This document shows positions 1 to 5,276 of a stretch of 6,901 bases of DNA, in pieces; positions within the stretch are counted from its first letter, which is position 1; the number at the start of each line of letters is the position of its first letter. This DNA is from Acidobacteriaceae bacterium (lineage in GTDB: Bacteria > Acidobacteriota > Terriglobia > Terriglobales > Acidobacteriaceae): assembly GCA_003132825.1 (NCBI GenBank), contig PKYX01000553.1, forward strand, positions 163 through 7,063, in the 5' to 3' direction. The notes beneath the pieces were generated by a model. That model did not search any database and was not told the DNA's origin. It saw nothing but the letters and a program-made list of their open reading frames with translations. A program made the translations under genes and the position numbers.

Positions 1-2
1 CC

Positions 3-164
3 ATCGTGCCGCCGCTCGCGATTGACGGCCCCGTGCTCACCATCCGCAAATTCAAGAAGGACAAGCTGACGCTGGAGCAGCTCACCAAGTACGGCTCGAT
101 TTCGCCCGAGGGCGCGGAAATCCTCAAGGTGATCGGCCGCTGCCGCGTCAATGTGCTGATTTCA
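3..164 (+). other. CpaF/TadA-derived segment of the chimeric frame
   Basis: The encoded stretch up to the residue before Walker A has the order typical of type II/IV secretion ATPases of the Tad pilus family: a PPLAIDGP strand, the IRKF motif, an LTLEQLTKYGSISPE segment, and a GRCRVNVLIS strand running into the P-loop. ABC exporters have a linker and an A-loop tyrosine here instead. I see no frameshift or stop between this and the ABC part. Its source gene would continue upstream of the window. The identification rests on remembered family motifs. Confidence 0.8.
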
Positions 165-803
165 GGCCCGACCGGCTCGGGCAAAACCACGCTGGTCAGC
201 TTGATCCCGCGCATCTACGACGCTGCGCCGGGCAGCGTGCTTTTGGACGGACACCCGATCCGCGAATATCCCCTGGCCGTGCTGCGCCGAAACATTGGGT
301 TTGTGCCGCAGGAAACATTTCTGTTCAGTGAAACGGTGCGGGAAAATATCGCCTTCGGCAAGACCGACGCTAGCGACCAGGAAGTGCGATCCGCAGCGCG
401 GGCCGCCAATATTGAGGTCGACATTGAGGGCTTTCCGGACGCCTATCAAACCTTGGTCGGGGAACGCGGCATTACGCTCTCCGGCGGCCAGAAGCAACGG
501 ACCGCTATCGCCCGCGCCATCATCCGCAGTCCACGGATTCTGGTACTGGACGACGCTCTCTCGAGCGTGGATACCCATACGGAAGACAAGATTCTCAATC
601 AGCTGCGCGACCTCATGGTGGGTCGAACCACCATCTTCATCTCTCACCGTGTTTCCACCGTGCGCAATGCCGACTTGATTGTCGTGCTGCATGGAGGGCA
701 CATCGTCGAGCGGGGCACGCATGACAAACTGCTCACCTTGAACGGTTACTATGCCGACTTGTACCAAAAACAACTCCTGGAAGAGGAATTGGCGGAAGTG
801 TGA
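3..803 (+). CDS. Chimeric P-loop ATPase frame: CpaF-type N-terminal part joined to an ABC exporter ATP-binding domain (5' partial)
   Basis: The frame is open to the left edge, so the gene is 5' partial. The GTG at nt 6 lies inside a conserved CpaF stretch and is unlikely to be a start. Numbering from that GTG, residues 2-53 read like the core of Flp/Tad pilus ATPases (PPLAIDGP, then LTIRKF, then RCRVNVLIS). From Walker A (GPTGSGKTT, 54-62) onward everything is an ABC nucleotide-binding domain: Q-loop Gln102 in VPQETFLF, signature LSGGQ (158-162), Walker B ILVLDD (178-183), D-loop SSVD, switch His214, and an RGTHDKLL tail. The ABC part most resembles MdlA/YheI-like heterodimeric exporters. Asp183 stands where the catalytic Glu normally is, as in degenerate subunits of such pairs. 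No transmembrane domain and no A-loop aromatic precede the P-loop. The CpaF part lacks its own Walker B and C-terminal half. As written, neither parent activity looks complete. The ABC assignment is firm; whether the joined gene exists is doubtful. Confidence 0.85.
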   Translation: MVPPLAIDGPVLTIRKFKKDKLTLEQLTKYGSISPEGAEILKVIGRCRVNVLISGPTGSGKTTLVSLIPRIYDAAPGSVLLDGHPIREYPLAVLRRNIGFVPQETFLFSETVRENIAFGKTDASDQEVRSAARAANIEVDIEGFPDAYQTLVGERGITLSGGQKQRTAIARAIIRSPRILVLDDALSSVDTHTEDKILNQLRDLMVGRTTIFISHRVSTVRNADLIVVLHGGHIVERGTHDKLLTLNGYYADLYQKQLLEEELAEV

Positions 804-816
804 GCGCTGGCCGGTT

Positions 817-855
817 TTCGATTTCCGATCTCCCACTGGCGATGGGAAAATCGAA
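817..855. repeat. Imperfect inverted repeat between the ABC frame and the methyltransferase
   Basis: TTCGATTT at 817-824 pairs perfectly with AAATCGAA at 848-855, and two more C-G pairs form after a bulged A. The loop is about 18 nt. No T-run follows, so it does not look like a standard intrinsic terminator. It lies 14 nt after the ABC stop and 50 nt before the methyltransferase start, so it could still be an mRNA end or processing structure. Confidence 0.35.
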
Positions 856-905
856 CATACCCTGGAGCCTCAGCCGCGTCCCCGGCACGCGAGCTTTCCC
901 CCCGG

Positions 906-1592
906 ATGAAACGAGTCCTCACTGCCGAGTGGCTTGATACCGACGCCGGCACTCCGGCCGAGGTGGCCGCGTCGCTTTCCGATCTGCGCGACATTAACCG
1001 ACGGTTCGGGGGAATTGCGACGACCGAAGGATTGATTGCGCGGGTGGTGCGGGAACTGAATACCCGTTCGCTTTCGCTGCTCGAAGTCGCCGCCGGTGCG
1101 GGCGACGTTTCCCGAACCGTCGGGCAGAGATTCAAACGGCGCGGAATTCAACTGCAGGTGACTCTGCTCGACCGGGCTCTCTCCCATCTGAACCACGGGA
1201 ATGGTCAAGAACCGGAAAACGGAACTCCTGCGGTGGTCGGCGACGCCTTGGCACTGCCTTTTCGGGAGGAGAGCTTTGATGTGGTGAGCTGCAATTTGTT
1301 CTCGCATCACCTGTTGCCCGAGGAGGTCGTGCAGTTTGTCGATGAAGGCCTGCGAGTCTCTAGGACTGCCGTGCTGATCAATGATCTGGTGCGCCATCCT
1401 TTGCATCTGACGTTGATCTACGCCGCCATGCCGTTGTTTCAAAGCCGCATTACTCGTCATGATGCCGTCGCTTCTCTTCGTCGGGCCTACACGGTTGAGG
1501 AAATGCGGGGGTTGCTGCAGCAGACCACGGCGGCGAGAGTGGAGATCGAACGCCACTACTTGTATCGGATGGGCGCGCTGGCCTGGAAGTAG
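906..1592 (+). CDS. Class I SAM-dependent methyltransferase (UbiE-like, polyketide-cluster type)
   Basis: A complete 228-residue soluble protein with the Rossmann-type methyltransferase fold. Motif I is LEVAAGAGD (59-67), which binds SAM. An acidic residue ends strand 2 (Asp89 in TLLDRA), motif III is VGDALALPF (111-119), and the motif IV region is SFDVVSCNLFSHHL (123-136). The opening MKRVLTAEWLD, followed by LRDINRRFGG, is what I recall for methyltransferases encoded beside FAD oxidoreductases and type III polyketide synthases. That supports the ATG at 906, although no clear Shine-Dalgarno sequence precedes it and there is no nearby in-frame alternative upstream. The FAD oxidoreductase begins 93 bp downstream on the same strand, so the two are probably co-transcribed. 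The likely job is O- or C-methylation of a phenolic, polyketide or quinone-like product. The substrate cannot be read from the sequence. Confidence 0.85.
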   Translation: MKRVLTAEWLDTDAGTPAEVAASLSDLRDINRRFGGIATTEGLIARVVRELNTRSLSLLEVAAGAGDVSRTVGQRFKRRGIQLQVTLLDRALSHLNHGNGQEPENGTPAVVGDALALPFREESFDVVSCNLFSHHLLPEEVVQFVDEGLRVSRTAVLINDLVRHPLHLTLIYAAMPLFQSRITRHDAVASLRRAYTVEEMRGLLQQTTAARVEIERHYLYRMGALAWK

Positions 1593-1685
1593 CGCCGGTC
1601 CGCCGCCGGCTGTTTTCGAGTGCACCGTCCCCTTGGCGGCGGGCCGGGGAGGCGGGCGAGCCGCGCTTCTTCGTGCCGGAACCGT

Positions 1686-2783
1686 ATGTACGACTTGACC
1701 ATCATCGGTGGAGGACCGGCGGGGACCTCCGCGGCAATCACCGCGGCACGCGGCGGGGCCGCGGTTCTACTGCTTGAGCGCGGACGTTTTCCCCGCCATA
1801 AGGTCTGCGGCGAATTTGTTTCGGCCGAGTCGCTAAGCTTGCTCGGCGGCCTGCTCGGTTCTCGACACGGGGATTTGCTAAGGGCGGCCGTCCAGATCCC
1901 GCGAGCCCGCGTATTTGTCGACGGCCGCACCCTAGAAACTTCGGTGGATCCGCCGGCTGCCAGCATTGCCCGGCTCGACCTTGACGCCGCCCTGTGGGAG
2001 TTGGCGGCAGAGTCAGGCGTCGAGGCGCGGCAATCGACCACGGTTCAGCGAATTACCGGCAGGGGTCCGTTTCGCGTCGCAACTTCGGAAGGTGATTTCG
2101 AGTCCCGCGCTTTGATCAACGCGTCGGGACGGTGGTCGAACCTGAGTCCGCCGCCAGGCGGTGAGAGTGTTCCGCGCGGAAAATGGCTTGGTCTGAAGGC
2201 ACATTTCGGGGAGCCCTCGCCGCCGGCTTCGGTGGATCTGTATTTCTTCGAAGGCGGATATTGTGGAGTGCAACCGGTGGAACTTCGGAGTCGAGCTTCG
2301 CTTCCCGGACGCGTGAATGCGTGCGCGATGGTGCGCGCCGATGTGGCCAGCACTCTGTCAGAAGTCTTTGCCCAGCACCCGGCGCTCTACCAGCGCAGCC
2401 GCCACTGGCAGCCTCTCAGCGAGCCCGTCAGCACAGCGCCGCTGATCTTTCGTCATCCCCAGCCCGAGCGCGAAAACATTCTGTTAACAGGCGATGCCGC
2501 GGGCTTTGTCGATCCTTTCGTCGGGGACGGAATCTCTCTTGCATTGCGCAGCGGAGCGCTGGCCGCCGAATCTCTGGCGCCCTTTGTACGCGGAGGGACC
2601 TTGCTCGGGCAGTCGGCAACCGAGTATCGCCGGAACTACAAGCGGCAGCTCGGACCGATATTCCGAGCATCTTCGAAGATTCGGCGAATGCTGCTGTTGC
2701 CGCGCAGCGTGCGTGTCCCGATGCTTTTCCTGCTCGAAAGCGTCCCCGCAGTCACCCGGTACCTGGTGCGCAGAACCCGTTAG
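1686..2783 (+). CDS. FAD-dependent oxidoreductase, geranylgeranyl reductase-like family
   Basis: A 365-residue flavoprotein. The N-terminal dinucleotide-binding motif is DLTIIGGGPAG (3-13), with Glu31 placed to bind the adenosine ribose. KVCGE (39-43) is typical of the geranylgeranyl reductase/para-hydroxybenzoate hydroxylase-like group. The second FAD motif is LLTGDAAGFVDPFVGDG (266-282). A GTG at 1620 would add 22 Arg/Gly-rich residues ahead of the dinucleotide fold, so I chose the ATG at 1686, which puts the first beta strand at the N-terminus as usual. The upstream neighbour is a methyltransferase, and such pairs often tailor type III polyketide products by hydroxylation or reduction. The stop lies 15 bp from the end of the convergent methyltransferase gene. 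The family call is strong; the exact reaction and substrate are unknown. Residues ~200-208 look like a short insertion compared with the relatives I recall. Confidence 0.88.
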   Translation: MYDLTIIGGGPAGTSAAITAARGGAAVLLLERGRFPRHKVCGEFVSAESLSLLGGLLGSRHGDLLRAAVQIPRARVFVDGRTLETSVDPPAASIARLDLDAALWELAAESGVEARQSTTVQRITGRGPFRVATSEGDFESRALINASGRWSNLSPPPGGESVPRGKWLGLKAHFGEPSPPASVDLYFFEGGYCGVQPVELRSRASLPGRVNACAMVRADVASTLSEVFAQHPALYQRSRHWQPLSEPVSTAPLIFRHPQPERENILLTGDAAGFVDPFVGDGISLALRSGALAAESLAPFVRGGTLLGQSATEYRRNYKRQLGPIFRASSKIRRMLLLPRSVRVPMLFLLESVPAVTRYLVRRTR

Positions 2784-2798
2784 GAGGGCTCGAAACGA

Positions 2799-3482
2799 CT
2801 ATCGCACGACCAGGACTTCGCGGATATTGTCGCGGGCCAGGAAGAATTTGATGGAGGCAAAATCGCGGAAGAGGTTCTCGATGTGCCGGTTGTTGAACAC
2901 CCTCTGAAGGTGGAAACCAGCGAGCGCGCCCGGGCCTTTGTGCCCTGGACCTCGGGTTTCGATGGGCTGCATCTCCAGCGTGTCGGTGCCGACAATGTGG
3001 AAGCGATAGCAAGGCGCATCCGGCCCGGCTTCGCGAGTGTGGAAGAACGCCAGCAGAACGCCCCCCGGTTTGAGCACTGACCACAAGCGCCCGATGACGG
3101 GCTTGACCAGACTTTCGTCCATGTAGTCAGCCAAGTTCCAGAAAAGTACGATGTCGAACAGGGCGGCGGAATACACCAGGTTGTCCGCCAGAAAGAGCTT
3201 ACTGTCCAGAATGGAGTTGCCTTGTTCGTCCTTGGTCGCGAGGGTGGGATCGGTCGAGGCTTCGAGCAGGTCTTCGCTGTAGATCTTGTGTCCCTGAGTG
3301 GTCAGATAGCGAATATTCCCCGCGGAAGTCGAACCCAGGTCGAGAACGCACAGCGGCGCTTCCGATCCCAAAGATTTCGTCAGCTCAGCCAGACCGCTCG
3401 AGCGGCGCGTCAACCGCTGCTTGCCTTGGGCCGGTTCCGGACCCCGGCCGGGGTCAACCGATGAATCGCGAAAGAGTTTCAT
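2799..3482 (-). CDS. SAM-dependent methyltransferase with atypical glycine motif
   Basis: A soluble protein of 227 residues from the ATG at 3482. A GTG two codons upstream (3488) is possible; neither has a good ribosome binding site, and MKLFRDS is the more natural opening. The SAM-binding region reads CVLDLGSTSAGN (46-57), in which the usual GxGxG is replaced by GSTSAGN. Later landmarks fit a class I methyltransferase: an acidic YSEDLL segment after strand 2, FDIVLFWNLADYM (109-121) at motif IV, and an LKPGG turn (137-141) leading into LLAFFHTRE. The C-terminal half has a beta-rich stretch ending in REVLVVR. It lies downstream of the bactofilin gene on the same strand, so it may be transcribed with it, and it converges on the FAD oxidoreductase. 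The target is unknown. The methyltransferase fold is well supported; activity is less certain because of the altered motif. Confidence 0.75.
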   Translation of the reverse strand: MKLFRDSSVDPGRGPEPAQGKQRLTRRSSGLAELTKSLGSEAPLCVLDLGSTSAGNIRYLTTQGHKIYSEDLLEASTDPTLATKDEQGNSILDSKLFLADNLVYSAALFDIVLFWNLADYMDESLVKPVIGRLWSVLKPGGVLLAFFHTREAGPDAPCYRFHIVGTDTLEMQPIETRGPGHKGPGALAGFHLQRVFNNRHIENLFRDFASIKFFLARDNIREVLVVR

Positions 3483-3560
3483 TTCCACTGATTGGAGCTG
3501 TTCGCCTCAGAACCGGCGAGCGGACGCACTCACTGCCATTCTTGCACATTGCCTGCATGG

Positions 3561-3624
3561 ACCGGAACGGGGTGAACCGTTCTGCAGTCGCCAGAACCCT
3601 GGGAATGACGAGCCGGCCATTCCC
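3561..3624. repeat. Cluster of short hairpins in the bactofilin-methyltransferase spacer
   Basis: Three perfect stems lie in 64 bp. GAACGG (3565-3570) pairs with CCGTTC (3577-3582). GTTCTG (3579-3584) pairs with CAGAAC (3592-3597). GGGAATG (3601-3607) pairs with CATTCCC (3618-3624), with GCCGGC in its loop. The first two share bases and cannot form together. The rest of the 203-bp spacer (3489-3691) holds no convincing gene. No T-run follows any stem on the minus strand, so these are not obvious terminators. They could be an RNA switch, an mRNA-stabilising element or a dispersed palindromic repeat. Confidence 0.5.
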
Positions 3625-3691
3625 GCAACCCGTATGTGGAACTGGACCTCGGAGCTCAAGGCTGAAAGCCTCCCTGCACTCCGTGCCTCAC

Positions 3692-4063
3692 TCAAGACTT
3701 GCTTGCCGCCTGGGCCTCGGACTTGGCCTCTCTCTGAATGTCGATCTTTCCCTTGAAGGAGGCGCCTTCCTCAATGGAGACCCGCTGAGTCACGATATCG
3801 CCAACCGCGACGGCGGACTTGGTAAGTTCGGTCCGTTGGCTGGCCTGAATATTGCCCTCCAACCTGCCCTGGATGATGACCTCCTTGGCATTGATGTTGG
3901 CTTTGACTTGCCCATGCGGACCAATGGTGAGATTGTTGCCTTTCAATTCGATGGTGCCTTCCACCTGGCCATCGATGTAGAGGTCCTCACTGCCGGAGAG
4001 TTCTCCCTTTACCATGACGGACTTGCCAATGTGAGCAAATTCCGCCGTCTTCGATGCATCCAT
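3692..4063 (-). CDS. Bactofilin (polymer-forming cytoskeletal protein)
   Basis: A 123-residue protein with the features of the bactofilin (DUF583) domain, which folds as a right-handed beta-helix and polymerises into filaments without nucleotide. Repeating short strands with regular Gly and hydrophobic positions run from about residue 12 to 110: IGKSVMVKGELSG, then LYIDGQVEGTI, then VIIQGRLEGNI, then ISIEEGA-like VSIEEGASFKGKID. A short polar N-terminal tail and an Ala/Lys/Ser-rich C-terminal tail flank the core, which is the usual layout. The start is fixed by a near-perfect ribosome binding site, AAGGAGG on the minus strand (4071-4077), 7 nt before the ATG. Bactofilins commonly sit at the membrane and organise wall-synthesis, stalk, polarity or DNA-partition proteins. 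No such partner is visible here; the next minus-strand gene is a methyltransferase. Confidence 0.93.
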   Translation of the reverse strand: MDASKTAEFAHIGKSVMVKGELSGSEDLYIDGQVEGTIELKGNNLTIGPHGQVKANINAKEVIIQGRLEGNIQASQRTELTKSAVAVGDIVTQRVSIEEGASFKGKIDIQREAKSEAQAASKS

Positions 4064-4070
4064 GCTCGGG

Positions 4071-4077
4071 CCTCCTT
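4071..4077 (-). promoter_or_regulatory. Strong Shine-Dalgarno of the bactofilin gene
   Basis: The minus strand reads AAGGAGG here, 7 nt from the bactofilin ATG. This is by far the best ribosome binding site in the window and suggests the protein is made in quantity, as expected for a filament subunit. Confidence 0.85.
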
Positions 4078-4100
4078 GGGGAATACGTGTAAGGTTGCTG

Positions 4101-4114
4101 GAATTCTGAATTCT
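4101..4114. repeat. Two tandem copies of GAATTCT
   Basis: The 7-mer GAATTCT occurs twice in direct succession, in the probable 5' leader of the bactofilin transcript. Each copy contains the palindrome GAATTC, so two equal half-sites lie 7 bp apart. It may be chance or a small protein-binding site. Confidence 0.5.
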
Positions 4115-4200
4115 AAATCATCGGATGTGCGGGCGGCCCGGTAAGAAGACCCGGATGCACTTCGCATAATGCCGGCGGACCCTGAGACTACCTGGCGCAG

Positions 4201-4229
4201 ACTATATCCTACCGAAGGCGGGTGAGCAA
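4201..4229 (-). promoter_or_regulatory. Candidate sigma-70-type promoter for the bactofilin gene
   Basis: On the minus strand, TTGCTC (4224-4229) and TATAGT (4201-4206) are separated by exactly 17 bp. The -10 box matches five of six consensus positions; the -35 box matches only its TTG. Transcription would start near 4194 and leave a leader of about 130 nt. No comparably good promoter is seen facing the plus-strand gene at 4355; the best there is a weak TTGCTC (4313) with TAGACT (4334) at poor spacing. Confidence 0.35.
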
Positions 4230-4278
4230 ATGGGCCGGGTTCGTACCACCCCATCGCGCGGGGATTACGGTTATGGGG

Positions 4279-4294
4279 CCAGTTTCAAAACTGG
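4279..4294. repeat. 16-bp palindrome CCAGTTT-CA-AAACTGG
   Basis: Two perfect 7-bp arms surround a 2-bp centre, 60 bp upstream of the exported-protein gene. The position suits an operator for a dimeric regulator. The flanking context, with GGACCACT directly after it, also reminds me of short end repeats left by IS21-type elements, but no transposase or second copy lies in the window. The sequence does not decide between these. Confidence 0.5.
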
Positions 4295-4354
4295 ACCACT
4301 CCGATTGCGTCGTTGCTCGAAGGCCGCCTCAGTTAGACTAGGTTCGTACGGCTT

Positions 4355-5257
4355 ATGAACAGAGTCTTCCCTCACACTGCGCTGGCGTGGCTTTCAGGAG
4401 TGGCCGTGGTTGGGGGCATATGCGCCATGGCGGCGGAGGTTCCTTCCATTCCGCCTGACGAACTGGTCCGCCGCACGGTTTGGAATGAGTTGCAGGCCGC
4501 CAAAGAAACCGCAAAATACAGGTTCCGCGACCGGAAGGAAACACCGCACGGCTCACAAACCAAACTCATGGTGGAGACTCGGGACGCCATGGCGGCAATT
4601 GTGATCGCGATCGACGACCGGCCGCTTACCCCCGAGGAGCGCGAGGCCGAAAACTCCCGCGTAGACCGCTTCGTGAAAGACCCCGACGAATTAAAGAAAC
4701 GCCAGAAACAGGAGCAGGACGACACGGAGCACACCGAACGAATCATGAAGGCTCTGCCCGACGCCTTTCTCTACCAATACGACGGAACCGAACCCGGGGG
4801 CCAAGGGATCGGCAAACCGGGAGACACGCTGGTACGCCTCAGTTTTCACCCCAATCCGAAATACGATCCTCCGTCCCGCGTGGAGCAGGTTCTGGTGGGC
4901 ATGGAAGGTGATCTGCTGATTGACGCTCGCCAGGACCGGATCGCGAGGATCAATGGTACGCTTCAAAAAGAGGTGAGTTTTGGATGGGGAATCCTGGGGC
5001 ACCTGGACCGGGGCGGCCATTTTCTGGTGGAGCAAGGGGACGTGGGGAACGGCAACTGGGAACTCTCGCACATAGCCCTGGCCATCACCGGCAAGATTCT
5101 ATTGTTTAAAACCATCAGCTACAAGTCGGACGACACCATGAGTGAGTTCCGTTCAGTGCCGTCGGATCTGACCTTCGCTCAGGGATTGGAATTGTTGCGC
5201 AAGCAGGAAGCACCCCTGGCGGAGAACCATCGCTCCGGAAATCCGCAACCGAAATAA
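4355..5257 (+). CDS. Exported protein of unknown function (acidobacterial type)
   Basis: A 300-residue protein with a clear Sec signal peptide: basic start (MNR), hydrophobic core at about residues 9-23, and a likely signal peptidase I site after AMA (24-26). Cys23 does not sit in a proper lipobox, so I do not call it a lipoprotein. The mature part begins with helix (DELVRRTVWNELQAAKE), has a very charged stretch at ~87-130 (LTPEEREAE, then DELKKRQKQEQDD), and then beta-rich segments such as FGWGILGHLDRGGHFLV (209-225) and ITGKILLFKTISYKSDD. The alternating strands of the second half recall LolA-type periplasmic folds, but that is only an impression. I recognise no catalytic motif. It resembles a conserved hypothetical family I associate with Acidobacteriota. 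The gene stands alone, divergent from the bactofilin and convergent with menC (19-bp gap). The ribosome binding site is weak. Confidence 0.8.
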   Translation: MNRVFPHTALAWLSGVAVVGGICAMAAEVPSIPPDELVRRTVWNELQAAKETAKYRFRDRKETPHGSQTKLMVETRDAMAAIVIAIDDRPLTPEEREAENSRVDRFVKDPDELKKRQKQEQDDTEHTERIMKALPDAFLYQYDGTEPGGQGIGKPGDTLVRLSFHPNPKYDPPSRVEQVLVGMEGDLLIDARQDRIARINGTLQKEVSFGWGILGHLDRGGHFLVEQGDVGNGNWELSHIALAITGKILLFKTISYKSDDTMSEFRSVPSDLTFAQGLELLRKQEAPLAENHRSGNPQPK

Positions 5258-5276
5258 GACACCCCGCCACCCGGCT

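Noticed and set aside
6..8. GTG at nt 6 as the true start of the first gene
   Set aside because: The frame is open to the left edge and this codon falls inside a conserved CpaF-type segment, where it reads as valine.
1591..1618. Possible terminator after the first methyltransferase (GCCGG/CCGGC stem followed by TGTTTT)
   Set aside because: The stem is only 5 bp in very GC-rich DNA and the T-run is short and broken, so I cannot separate it from chance.
1620..1685. GTG start at 1620 for the FAD oxidoreductase
   Set aside because: It would add an Arg/Gly-rich extension ahead of the dinucleotide-binding strand that normally begins this family.
2784..2798. A bidirectional terminator between the FAD oxidoreductase and the convergent methyltransferase
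   Set aside because: The 15-bp gap and its surroundings show no clear stem-loop or T-run.
3507..3695. A 62-codon minus-strand frame in the spacer after bactofilin
   Set aside because: No ribosome binding site and no recognisable protein pattern; it runs through the hairpin cluster.
3461..4144. A 227-codon plus-strand open frame across the bactofilin gene
   Set aside because: It lies antisense to the well-supported bactofilin, has no recognisable domain and is explained by GC-rich codon bias of the true gene.
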